Shown: positions 1 to 5,892 of the stretch, piece by piece | Layout of the letters: every line of letters starts with the position of its first letter | Numbering within the stretch: position 1 is the first letter of the stretch | NCBI GenBank assembly: GCA_902826505.1 | Contig: CADEFG010000134.1 | Location: 1-9,761 of the forward strand | Length of the DNA stretch: 9,761 nucleotides | Reading direction: 5' to 3' | Origin: an uncultured Acidobacteriota bacterium | GTDB lineage: Bacteria; Acidobacteriota; Blastocatellia; Pyrinomonadales; Pyrinomonadaceae | The notes under the pieces: model-generated | Told to the model about the DNA's origin: nothing | Seen by the model: only the letters and a program-made list of their open reading frames with translations | Databases searched by the model: none | Position numbers and translations under genes: made by a program

Positions 1-186
1 GAACGCGTCAATCCGATCCAAATTTTGCAGGGCAAACAGATCGCCTTAAATCTGCCGATCGCCGCGACCAACGGAAATATGCAGGCGACCGTAAAAGACG
101 TCCGCGCCGAGATCAAAGACAGCGCACTGAATCTTTACGTGATCTACGAATTTAACGGGAAAAACACGAATCAGAACTCTTTTTAG
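1..186 (+). CDS. C-terminal end of an unrecognised protein (5' truncated by window)
   Basis: An open frame enters from the left edge in frame 1 and ends at TAG (184-186), leaving 61 visible residues. They alternate hydrophobic and polar residues in a beta-strand-like way, with a LPIAATNG turn, a VKDVRAEIKD stretch and a LYVIYEF strand before a short Asn-rich tail. The pattern vaguely recalls the C-terminal strands of lipid-binding DUF2993 (LmeA-like) proteins, but the fragment is too short to assign a family. No membrane helix is visible in this part. The next gene starts 68 bp downstream on the same strand with no terminator between, so co-transcription is possible. Reality of the gene is likely from codon use and frame; function is unknown. 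Confidence 0.6.
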   Translation, partial: ERVNPIQILQGKQIALNLPIAATNGNMQATVKDVRAEIKDSALNLYVIYEFNGKNTNQNSF

Positions 187-244
187 ATTCGCTTACTTTC
201 AAAATATCGGATTTTCTCTTAAAATTTGCGTGGCTATAGATTTT

Positions 245-248
245 GGAG
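245..248 (+). promoter_or_regulatory. Shine-Dalgarno deciding the lipoprotein start
   Basis: GGAG lies 6 nt before the ATG at 255. It overlaps the alternative in-frame TTG at 243, which therefore cannot be the start served by this site. Confidence 0.65.
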
Positions 249-254
249 AAAATT

Positions 255-677
255 ATGAAAAACAAAGTTACCGTTTTATTCGCTATTTTATTACTTTTAA
301 CCGTTTCGTTCGGGTGCAGTTTGATCGACAAAGCCACTTCCGGCGGCGGTTCATCCAGCAATTCAGGCACGAGCAATTCTGCAAATCCGAACGAGAGCGC
401 AAAAACCGGCGTTGCCGAATGCGACGAATTTCTCGATCTGCTGACGAACGATTCAAAAAAAGCAGATGAAGATTTCGTTTCGCGGAAGATCCGTGAATAC
501 GCGATCGATTTTGCCAAGGAAGCGATCAAAAAGAACATCGAGGAAAACAAGGGCGACAAGGAAAAAATCGCGACCGGCTGCAAAGAAGGAAAAGCCGATT
601 ATCTGAAGAAAAAAGAGGAAAAGAACAAAGAAACCCAAAAAGAAACGGAAAAGAGCACCAATACCCAGCAATCTTAA
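255..677 (+). CDS. Small exported lipoprotein of unknown function
   Basis: This 140-residue protein starts at ATG 255, chosen over the upstream TTG 243 because GGAG sits 6 nt before it. Residues 1-20 form a lysine-headed hydrophobic signal sequence. It ends in V-S-F-G-C, a slightly atypical lipobox (Phe at -2), which would put the lipidated Cys at 21. A low-complexity Gly/Ser/Asn/Thr linker follows (about residues 28-50). A compact acidic/basic region comes next, with two more cysteines (in AECDEF and TGCKEG) that could form a disulphide. The tail is a highly charged Lys/Glu run that should be helical or disordered. I recognise no domain family. It is followed directly by a strong terminator, so it ends its transcription unit. 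Membrane-anchored periplasmic placement is inferred from the lipobox. Confidence 0.75.
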   Translation: MKNKVTVLFAILLLLTVSFGCSLIDKATSGGGSSSNSGTSNSANPNESAKTGVAECDEFLDLLTNDSKKADEDFVSRKIREYAIDFAKEAIKKNIEENKGDKEKIATGCKEGKADYLKKKEEKNKETQKETEKSTNTQQS

Positions 678-699
678 ACTTTCAGGAATAATTTGCGCG

Positions 700-737
700 G
701 ACGGACGAATTCGATTATGATTTGTCCGTCTTTTTTT
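700..737 (+). terminator. Rho-independent terminator after the lipoprotein gene
   Basis: GACGGAC (700-706) pairs perfectly with GTCCGTC (724-730). The stem continues inward with four more pairs (707-710 with 720-723, one G-U), leaving a 9-nt loop. Seven T residues follow at 731-737. It starts 22 nt after the lipoprotein stop. Confidence 0.9.
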
Positions 738-811
738 GCCCAAAGCAACTATTTATCGATGTCGTAACATCTTTAAGTTCGGAAGTTTCAATAAAATCCA
801 AAATCTTAAAC

Positions 812-818
812 AAGGAAG
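812..818 (+). promoter_or_regulatory. Shine-Dalgarno deciding the DUF4139 gene start
   Basis: AAGGAAG lies 7 nt before ATG 826. The longer in-frame start at 736 falls inside the T-tract of the preceding terminator and has no ribosome-binding site, so 826 is preferred; it also places a signal peptide at the N-terminus. Confidence 0.75.
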
Positions 819-825
819 CAAAACT

Positions 826-3042
826 ATGAAGATCAAACTTTTTCTCTCTTTAATATTGGTGTGTTCGATTTCGATTCCGGCACAAATGCGGCTCACGAAA
901 CAGCCCGTCAAAATACCCAAACAAAATCCGCCGAAAATCGAAAATAACGCGGTCGGTCAATTGCCGATTCGCCGCGTGATTTTGTATTCGAACGGCGTTT
1001 CCTACATCGAACGGCGCGGAATTGTTTCGGGCGACGCGGAAATCAATCTTTCGTTCAAACAATCACAGGTTGACGACGTTCTCAAATCGATGGTCGTGCT
1101 CGATCTCGGGCAGGGCAAGATCGGCGCGGTTTCATATAATTCGTCCGCGCCGGTTTCCTCAAAAATGGCGGAAATTCCCTTTTCGGTTAGTCCGCTGACG
1201 AGCGACGGCGGCGGCATCGCGGGCGTTCTTTCCCAACTGCAAGGCGCAAAGGTCGCGGTCACTTCGTCAAAAGGCGCGGCGACCGGTTCGATCCTGACGG
1301 TCGAGCGCAAACAGATCCGCACCGAAAAAGAAACGACGACGACGAGCGTTCTGGTGATCGCGTCGGAAACGGGCGAGATTTCGAGTTTTGATCTCGCGGA
1401 TGTCAAAAGCGTCAAATTATTGGACGAAGGCACGCAAAAAGATTTGAACGAATTTTCCAACGCGGCGGCTTCGACCAGGCGGCGCGACGCGAAAACCATC
1501 TCGATCACCTCGAACGGCAGCGGACAGCGCGAAATGATCGTGTCATACACGATCGCTGCGCCGATCTGGAAAACAACCTATCGCGTCGTTCTTGACGAGG
1601 AGGGCAAACCGTTTTTTCAAGGCTGGGCGATCGTTGACAACGTCAGCGAAGAAGACTGGCAAAACGTCCAGTTGTCGCTGGTTTCCGGCTCACCGATCTC
1701 GTTTATCCAACAGCTTCAAAAACCATTTTATCGTTATCGCCCGATTGTTCCGACACCGCGCGATCTACAGCTTAATCCGCAGGTTTACGAACCGCAAAGC
1801 GGGATGGTGAATACGACGGACGCGACGGTCGGAAATAATATCAACGCGCAACAGATCACCAATCTGCCGACGAACGGCAGAAATATGTCCAATTTGCTTC
1901 AAGTTCAACCCGGCGTAACTTTGAATGGTTCAACCGCCCAGCAGAACGTTTTTGTCGTCGACGGGCAGGAAGTGACAAATTTCAGAACCGTTGACCGCAA
2001 TTCGACAACCGTCAGCGATGCTTTGCAAAACTCCGCGAGCAGTTATCAAAACACGACGACGGGTGAAGAAATCGGCGATTTGTTCGAATACCGGATCGAA
2101 CAGCCGATCACGGTGATGCGCGACCGTTCGGCGCTGATTCCGATCATTCAGACAAAAATGGACGGCGAACGAGCGACCATTTATAACGAAGGCGTCCGGC
2201 GCGACCGACCGTTCAGCGGCGTCCTGCTCAAAAATATGACGAGTCTGACGCTCGAATCGGGCAGCTTGACAGTCATCGACGGCAATGCCTACGCGGGCGA
2301 AGCCTTGATGGAACGTTTGAAGGCAAAAGAACAGCGGTTGATCTCGTTCGCGCTCGATCTCGGAACGCACGTGCGCGTCCGCAACCAGGCAGACCGCGAA
2401 CCGGCAAAGATCATCAAAGTCGTCAACGGCGTTTTTCAGGTGCATTATTTCCAGACTTCCGAAAAAATCTACCAAATCTCGAATCAAACAAATCGCCCGA
2501 AGGTGCTCTATATCGAATATCCGGTGCAGGACGGCTGGACCTTGAGCGACGATACGCCGAAACCCGATTACACGACGCAGAAATATCATCGCTTCCGCGT
2601 CGAACTCAAAGGTTTTGAGGAAAAGGATTTAAAAATCAGCGTCCGGCAGGGTTTATCGGATAATTATCAATTGACCTCGCTTTCGAAAACCGATCTCCAG
2701 CTTTTTGTTTCGCAGCGCTATATCAACGAAGAAACCCGCGCCAAATTAGAAAAACTGATCGATCTGCGGATCAAGATCAACGAGATCGTGAACAAATTGA
2801 GCTCGTTTGACGAAGAAGTCGAAAAAATCGAAGACGACCAAAAACGTCTTCGCGAAAATATCGAGGCGCTTTCGAAAACGCCCGAAGCGAAAACGCTGAT
2901 CGCGCGCTACATCGCGAAAGCCGGCGAACAGGAAACGCGGCTCGAAGATATGGACAAAGAACGTAAATCGCTGAATACGGAACAAACCCGTCTGCAAAGC
3001 GAACTGGCATTGGAAATCCGCGCTTTTACGATCAAAGAATAA
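826..3042 (+). CDS. Exported DUF4139-domain protein with a TonB-plug-like insertion and C-terminal coiled coil
   Basis: The protein has 738 residues. Residues 1-19 are a signal peptide (likely cleavage SIPA|Q). After a Pro/Lys-rich linker, residues 48-110 hold the N-terminal module typical of these proteins (IRRVILYSNGVSYIERRG, then QVDDVLKSMVVLDL). Residues 224-315 match the first half of DUF4139, with VSYTIAAPIWKTTYRVVL, DNVSEEDWQNVQLSLVSG and W248. Residues 326-388 are unlike DUF4139 and look like a TonB-receptor plug piece. DUF4139 resumes at about 414 with LFEYRIEQPITVMRDRSALIPI. Residues 635-735 are charged heptad-like helix, probably coiled coil. DUF4139 proteins (related to 'mucoidy inhibitor A') have no established biochemical activity. 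Periplasmic or envelope location is inferred from the signal peptide. The gene appears monocistronic, between a terminator upstream and a hairpin downstream. Gene and DUF4139 call are firm; the role is unknown. Confidence 0.88.
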   Translation: MKIKLFLSLILVCSISIPAQMRLTKQPVKIPKQNPPKIENNAVGQLPIRRVILYSNGVSYIERRGIVSGDAEINLSFKQSQVDDVLKSMVVLDLGQGKIGAVSYNSSAPVSSKMAEIPFSVSPLTSDGGGIAGVLSQLQGAKVAVTSSKGAATGSILTVERKQIRTEKETTTTSVLVIASETGEISSFDLADVKSVKLLDEGTQKDLNEFSNAAASTRRRDAKTISITSNGSGQREMIVSYTIAAPIWKTTYRVVLDEEGKPFFQGWAIVDNVSEEDWQNVQLSLVSGSPISFIQQLQKPFYRYRPIVPTPRDLQLNPQVYEPQSGMVNTTDATVGNNINAQQITNLPTNGRNMSNLLQVQPGVTLNGSTAQQNVFVVDGQEVTNFRTVDRNSTTVSDALQNSASSYQNTTTGEEIGDLFEYRIEQPITVMRDRSALIPIIQTKMDGERATIYNEGVRRDRPFSGVLLKNMTSLTLESGSLTVIDGNAYAGEALMERLKAKEQRLISFALDLGTHVRVRNQADREPAKIIKVVNGVFQVHYFQTSEKIYQISNQTNRPKVLYIEYPVQDGWTLSDDTPKPDYTTQKYHRFRVELKGFEEKDLKISVRQGLSDNYQLTSLSKTDLQLFVSQRYINEETRAKLEKLIDLRIKINEIVNKLSSFDEEVEKIEDDQKRLRENIEALSKTPEAKTLIARYIAKAGEQETRLEDMDKERKSLNTEQTRLQSELALEIRAFTIKE
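1807..1986 (+). other. TonB-dependent-receptor plug-like segment inside the DUF4139 gene
   Basis: Residues 328-387 of the DUF4139 protein read as a shortened plug region. VNTTDATVGN (328-337) comes first, then QITNLPTNGRN (343-353), LLQVQPGV (357-364) and NVFVVDGQEVTNFR (374-387). I recall the same ordered motifs from the plug regions of acidobacterial TonB-dependent receptors that carry an N-terminal carboxypeptidase-regulatory domain. No barrel follows; DUF4139 sequence resumes about 27 residues later in the same frame. The similarity is read by eye and not scored. Confidence 0.7.
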
Positions 3043-3079
3043 ACCTCCGGCAATTTTCAAAAGGATGTTTCCTTGAAGA

Positions 3080-3105
3080 CAGAAGCCCGCACGCCCGGGC
3101 TTCTG
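3080..3105. terminator. Hairpin between convergent genes, probable bidirectional transcription end
   Basis: A perfect 10-bp GC-rich stem, CAGAAGCCCG (3080-3089) with CGGGCTTCTG (3096-3105), encloses a 6-nt loop. It sits between the stop codons of the converging genes at 3042 and 3128. Neither side has a clear T-tract, so termination is inferred from position and stem stability. A smaller 5-bp hairpin (3061-3074) precedes it. Confidence 0.55.
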
Positions 3106-3127
3106 CCTTCGTCCGCATCCATTGAAA

Positions 3128-4324
3128 TTAGATCACGGCGGTTTCCCGCAAACATTTTTTAATCCGTTCAAATGTATGCTCGATATCATTATCCAAACCG
3201 ATCGAAAATCTGACGAGACCTTCGCTGAGTCCGATCGCATCGCGTTCGGCTTTGGGAATCTCTGATGAAGTGCTGTGTCCGGGAGGACTGAACAGCGTTT
3301 TGAAATAACCCAGACTAACCGCCAAATACCCGACCTTTTCTTCCTGCATTCGCGTCATCAAACGATTCGCCGTTGCCAGATTTCCAACGTCCAGGGCGAG
3401 CATACCGCCGAAACCGTACCCCTTATTCATCATCGACCCGAGAAGCTCATGTTGTGGATGGGTAGTGAGTCCCGGATAAAAAATCTTGAGTCCGAGATTT
3501 TGAAAATTTTCGGCTAAAAACTGCGCGTTTCGGCTGTGCTGACGCATCCGCAGATGCAGCGAATGCAGATTTTTCAAGATGCTGGCGGCGCGTGTGCTGT
3601 CGAGGACCGCGCCGAGAAGCATTGCCGCGCCGGAATTGATGTCGGTCAGTTTGTGAACAAACTCGTCACTCGCGCAAACCCCGCCCGCTACGCAATCGCT
3701 CGTCCCGTTGATAAATTTCGTCAAACTGTGAACGACAATATCCGCGCCGAGCCGAATCGGCGAGAGGATCAAAGGGCTGAAAGTGTTATCAACGACGAGC
3801 CGCAGACCGCGCGCTTTGGCAAGCGCCGAAATTTTCGGAATATCGGCGATTTCGAGCAGCGGATTGCTGATCGATTCGCAGTAGATCACGCGGGTTCGAT
3901 CGTTGATGAGTTTTTCGATCGCGGCTAAATTTTGAATGTCAACGAAATGAATCTTGATGCCGAAACGGGGCAGAAAGTTTTTGAAAAATGCGTAAGTTCC
4001 GCCGTAGATCGTGTGCGCCGAAATGATCTCGCTGCCGCTTTCGCAAAGCTGCAAAAGCGTCGAACTGATCGCCGCCATTCCCGAAGCGGCGACCTGCGCC
4101 GATTCGCTGTCTTCCATCCGCGCAAGGGCTTTCGATAAATATTTGTTGGTCGGATTCCAATGCCGCGAATAGAGAAAACAGCCTTCGATCTCGTGTTCGA
4201 AGAGTTCTTCCATACGCTCGGGCGTCATAAATGTAAAGGTCGAAGAATCCGTGATCGACGGATTAACGTCGCCGAATTCGCCGAAAACCAGAAAATCCTG
4301 AATGCTGCTGCTTGGATCAAACAT
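3128..4324 (-). CDS. Cys/Met metabolism PLP-dependent enzyme (cystathionine gamma-synthase / methionine gamma-lyase-like)
   Basis: At 398 residues this is a normal length for the fold-type I trans-sulfuration family, which makes or breaks C-S bonds of cysteine, homocysteine or methionine derivatives in the cytoplasm. Visible landmarks in order: YSRHWNPTN (Y52, R54, phosphate contacts from the neighbouring subunit), SGMAAI, IYGGTY (Y107, ring-stacking Tyr), ESISNP, VVDNTF (D179, pyridine-N partner), HSLTKF (K203, Schiff-base lysine) and LVRFSIGLDN (R372, carboxylate binding). The position that is Cys116 in classical methionine gamma-lyase is Gly109 here. The SLGYFKTLFSPPGHSTSSEI region (337-356) departs from the usual SLGG-ES form with HP-A-MTH. 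The substrate is therefore uncertain; databases often call such proteins class I/II aminotransferases. ATG 4324 is preceded by AAGGAG (4334-4339). The gene is isolated from the upstream operon by a terminator. Confidence 0.9.
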   Translation of the reverse strand: MFDPSSSIQDFLVFGEFGDVNPSITDSSTFTFMTPERMEELFEHEIEGCFLYSRHWNPTNKYLSKALARMEDSESAQVAASGMAAISSTLLQLCESGSEIISAHTIYGGTYAFFKNFLPRFGIKIHFVDIQNLAAIEKLINDRTRVIYCESISNPLLEIADIPKISALAKARGLRLVVDNTFSPLILSPIRLGADIVVHSLTKFINGTSDCVAGGVCASDEFVHKLTDINSGAAMLLGAVLDSTRAASILKNLHSLHLRMRQHSRNAQFLAENFQNLGLKIFYPGLTTHPQHELLGSMMNKGYGFGGMLALDVGNLATANRLMTRMQEEKVGYLAVSLGYFKTLFSPPGHSTSSEIPKAERDAIGLSEGLVRFSIGLDNDIEHTFERIKKCLRETAVI

Positions 4325-4393
4325 ATTTTTATACTCCTTTTTATGATAAAAAATACGATAAAAATAAACTCTGCCGATTGCCGAAATGACATT

Positions 4394-4428
4394 AAAAAAG
4401 GCAGGTATTGTTCGATACCTGCCTTTTT
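4394..4428 (-). terminator. Strong Rho-independent terminator of the cytochrome operon, bidirectional in form
   Basis: GGCAGGTAT (4400-4408) pairs with ATACCTGCC (4415-4423) around a 6-nt loop. The stem is flanked by A residues at 4394-4399 and T residues at 4424-4428, so each strand has its own U-tract. It begins 20 nt past the octaheme cytochrome stop on the - strand and separates that operon from the PLP enzyme gene. Confidence 0.92.
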
Positions 4429-4447
4429 GGTGCGAAAGAAATGGCTT

Positions 4448-5881
4448 CTAATTCTTTCGCGGAGGCGGCTTCAACGCCATGGGATTTCCTTTGTAGCCCA
4501 GTGTTTTCCAATCCATAATGCCTTTCGGTCCGTGACAATCCATACATTTGAGCGCCTGCGCTTTCGGCTGCACACCGTGAAAGATTCCCATATAACGGGT
4601 CGTCGCCACCCAGGTATATTTAACGCTCGTCAAATTATACAATTCTTTCGCCGCGCTTTGTATCGCCGGGTCGATTTGACCGTTGGCGAAGAAATGTTCG
4701 ACCGTGATCGGAATCAGCCAGTTTTTTTCGGCGAGCAGCGGAAGTTTTGCCTGATGAAGTTTAAAGGCATAAATTTTGGCTTTCGGATCGTCGCGCGTGC
4801 CTTGCGGAATCATTATTCCGACCGTTCCGTCAGGCAGCAAATTGGCGGGTTCGCCCGGAAGCTGCGCTTTGGTCAAACCGTTGAACCACGCATAAACGGG
4901 TGTCACGTCTTTTTGCAAAGCGATCGTCGCCGAGTATTTATCAGCCTCGGCGCTGTAAAACGGTTTCGACCAATCGCGCATCATATCGGTCGGTTCATCG
5001 CGGGCAAACTTCGGAATATGACAAACCGTGCAATTGATGTTCGCCGAATGTTTGTTTAAGACCGGATTTTTATGCGGCGGCGACGAATGACACGCCGCGC
5101 TGTCGCAGGTCAATGTCTTGTCCACCGTATCGCTTCCCGACAAATCCGTTCCGCGTCCGAGTACCCGGTGATTTTCCCCGCCGTGGCAGGCAACACACTG
5201 CATATTTTTTCCTTCCGAAGCCATATGCACGTCGAAGCTGCGGTCAGGATTGGCAAGTTTATATTCGAGATCGCCGCGCTTGTAATTCGCGCCGCCGCCC
5301 GATGCGCTGTGGCAGCGCAGACACATCACGCGGGTCGGGCTTGAAATCCGTTTTGAGACGGAATTTAGACCTTCCTGATTTTTCCAGAGAATCGGTTTCC
5401 ACTCAAAATCGCCCTTTTCGTTTTGATACAGATCACGGCGATAGCCGCTCGCATGACAAATCAAACAATCGATGTTTTCAAGCTGCTGACGGCTCATCGT
5501 TTCCGAAGGCAGTAAACCGTTGCCGGCATGGCAGGCTGAACAACCGCGACTGATTATTTCGCCGCGCGAATTTTTCACGAAACCGATCCAGTTGCCGGTC
5601 GGGCTCGTGCAAAAATCATTGAACGTATTGAGTTTGCCGAGTTTTCTGTTACCGGCATTAACGATCTTCGGCGCCTCGCCCTTCCATTGATAATGCTGCG
5701 AGTGGAAAAAGTTTTCGGCATCTTTTTCGTGGCATTGCAGACAGGTTTTCGTGCCTTCGTAATGTTCGAAATAATCGCCGTGAGATTTCTTCGTCACTTC
5801 CTGCGCGCTCGATTCCGTCACGTTGAAAAGCGCCGCGATCGCAAAAATTAAAAGAATTGCTGGTAAACGATTGTTTTTCAT
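4448..5881 (-). CDS. Octaheme c-type cytochrome, tetrathionate reductase (OTR) family
   Basis: A 477-residue secreted protein; signal peptide 1-26 (SSA|Q). Seven CXXCH heme sites start at C47, C114, C139, C187, C229, C284 and C446, and an eighth is the longer C259-X4-CH, ending in H265. Other family-like landmarks are NDFC (C91), GGGANYKRGDLEYKL (195-209), DVHM (217-220), NHRVLGRG (237-244), CHIPKFARDEPT (287-298) and RDWSKPF. The order matches the octaheme cytochromes typified by Shewanella OTR, a periplasmic enzyme reported to reduce tetrathionate, nitrite and hydroxylamine in vitro. Length also agrees. K201 is a candidate for the unusual lysine ligand of that family's active heme (inference). 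It is the last gene of the operon, 9 bp after the barrel gene stop, with AAGGAGG overlapping that stop codon. The physiological substrate is unknown. Confidence 0.93.
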   Translation of the reverse strand: MKNNRLPAILLIFAIAALFNVTESSAQEVTKKSHGDYFEHYEGTKTCLQCHEKDAENFFHSQHYQWKGEAPKIVNAGNRKLGKLNTFNDFCTSPTGNWIGFVKNSRGEIISRGCSACHAGNGLLPSETMSRQQLENIDCLICHASGYRRDLYQNEKGDFEWKPILWKNQEGLNSVSKRISSPTRVMCLRCHSASGGGANYKRGDLEYKLANPDRSFDVHMASEGKNMQCVACHGGENHRVLGRGTDLSGSDTVDKTLTCDSAACHSSPPHKNPVLNKHSANINCTVCHIPKFARDEPTDMMRDWSKPFYSAEADKYSATIALQKDVTPVYAWFNGLTKAQLPGEPANLLPDGTVGIMIPQGTRDDPKAKIYAFKLHQAKLPLLAEKNWLIPITVEHFFANGQIDPAIQSAAKELYNLTSVKYTWVATTRYMGIFHGVQPKAQALKCMDCHGPKGIMDWKTLGYKGNPMALKPPPRKN

Positions 5882-5885
5882 AACG

Positions 5886-5892
5886 CCTCCTT
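5886..5892 (-). promoter_or_regulatory. Shine-Dalgarno overlapping the upstream stop codon
   Basis: AAGGAGG for the octaheme cytochrome shares two bases with the TAA stop (5891-5893) of the barrel gene and lies 4 nt before ATG 5881. This suggests coupled translation of the two products. Confidence 0.85.

Noticed and set aside
235..240. TATAGA as a -10 box for the lipoprotein gene
   Set aside because: It would start transcription inside or after the Shine-Dalgarno at 245-248, and there is no -35 box at the right distance.
736..825. Longer N-terminus for the DUF4139 protein
   Set aside because: The start falls in the T-tract of the preceding terminator, lacks a ribosome-binding site, and would place 30 hydrophilic residues before the signal peptide.
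1002..1550. 182-codon - strand ORF within the DUF4139 gene
   Set aside because: Antisense shadow, rich in Ser/Arg/Thr, with no recognisable domain.
1930..2589. 219-codon - strand ORF within the DUF4139 gene
   Set aside because: It is fully antisense to a gene with clear domains and has the Arg/Asp/Phe-biased composition of a mirror frame; no ribosome-binding site or family is seen.
4160..5059. Long + strand ORF of 299 codons across the PLP-enzyme start and the octaheme cytochrome end
   Set aside because: It lies antisense to two well-recognised genes, runs through the strong terminator at 4394-4428, and its translation is Arg/His/Phe-rich with no domain; it is a shadow frame.
3128..5881. 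Functional link between the PLP sulfur enzyme and the tetrathionate-type octaheme cytochrome
   Set aside because: Both touch sulfur chemistry on paper, but a strong terminator separates them and nothing else ties them together; adjacency alone is not enough.
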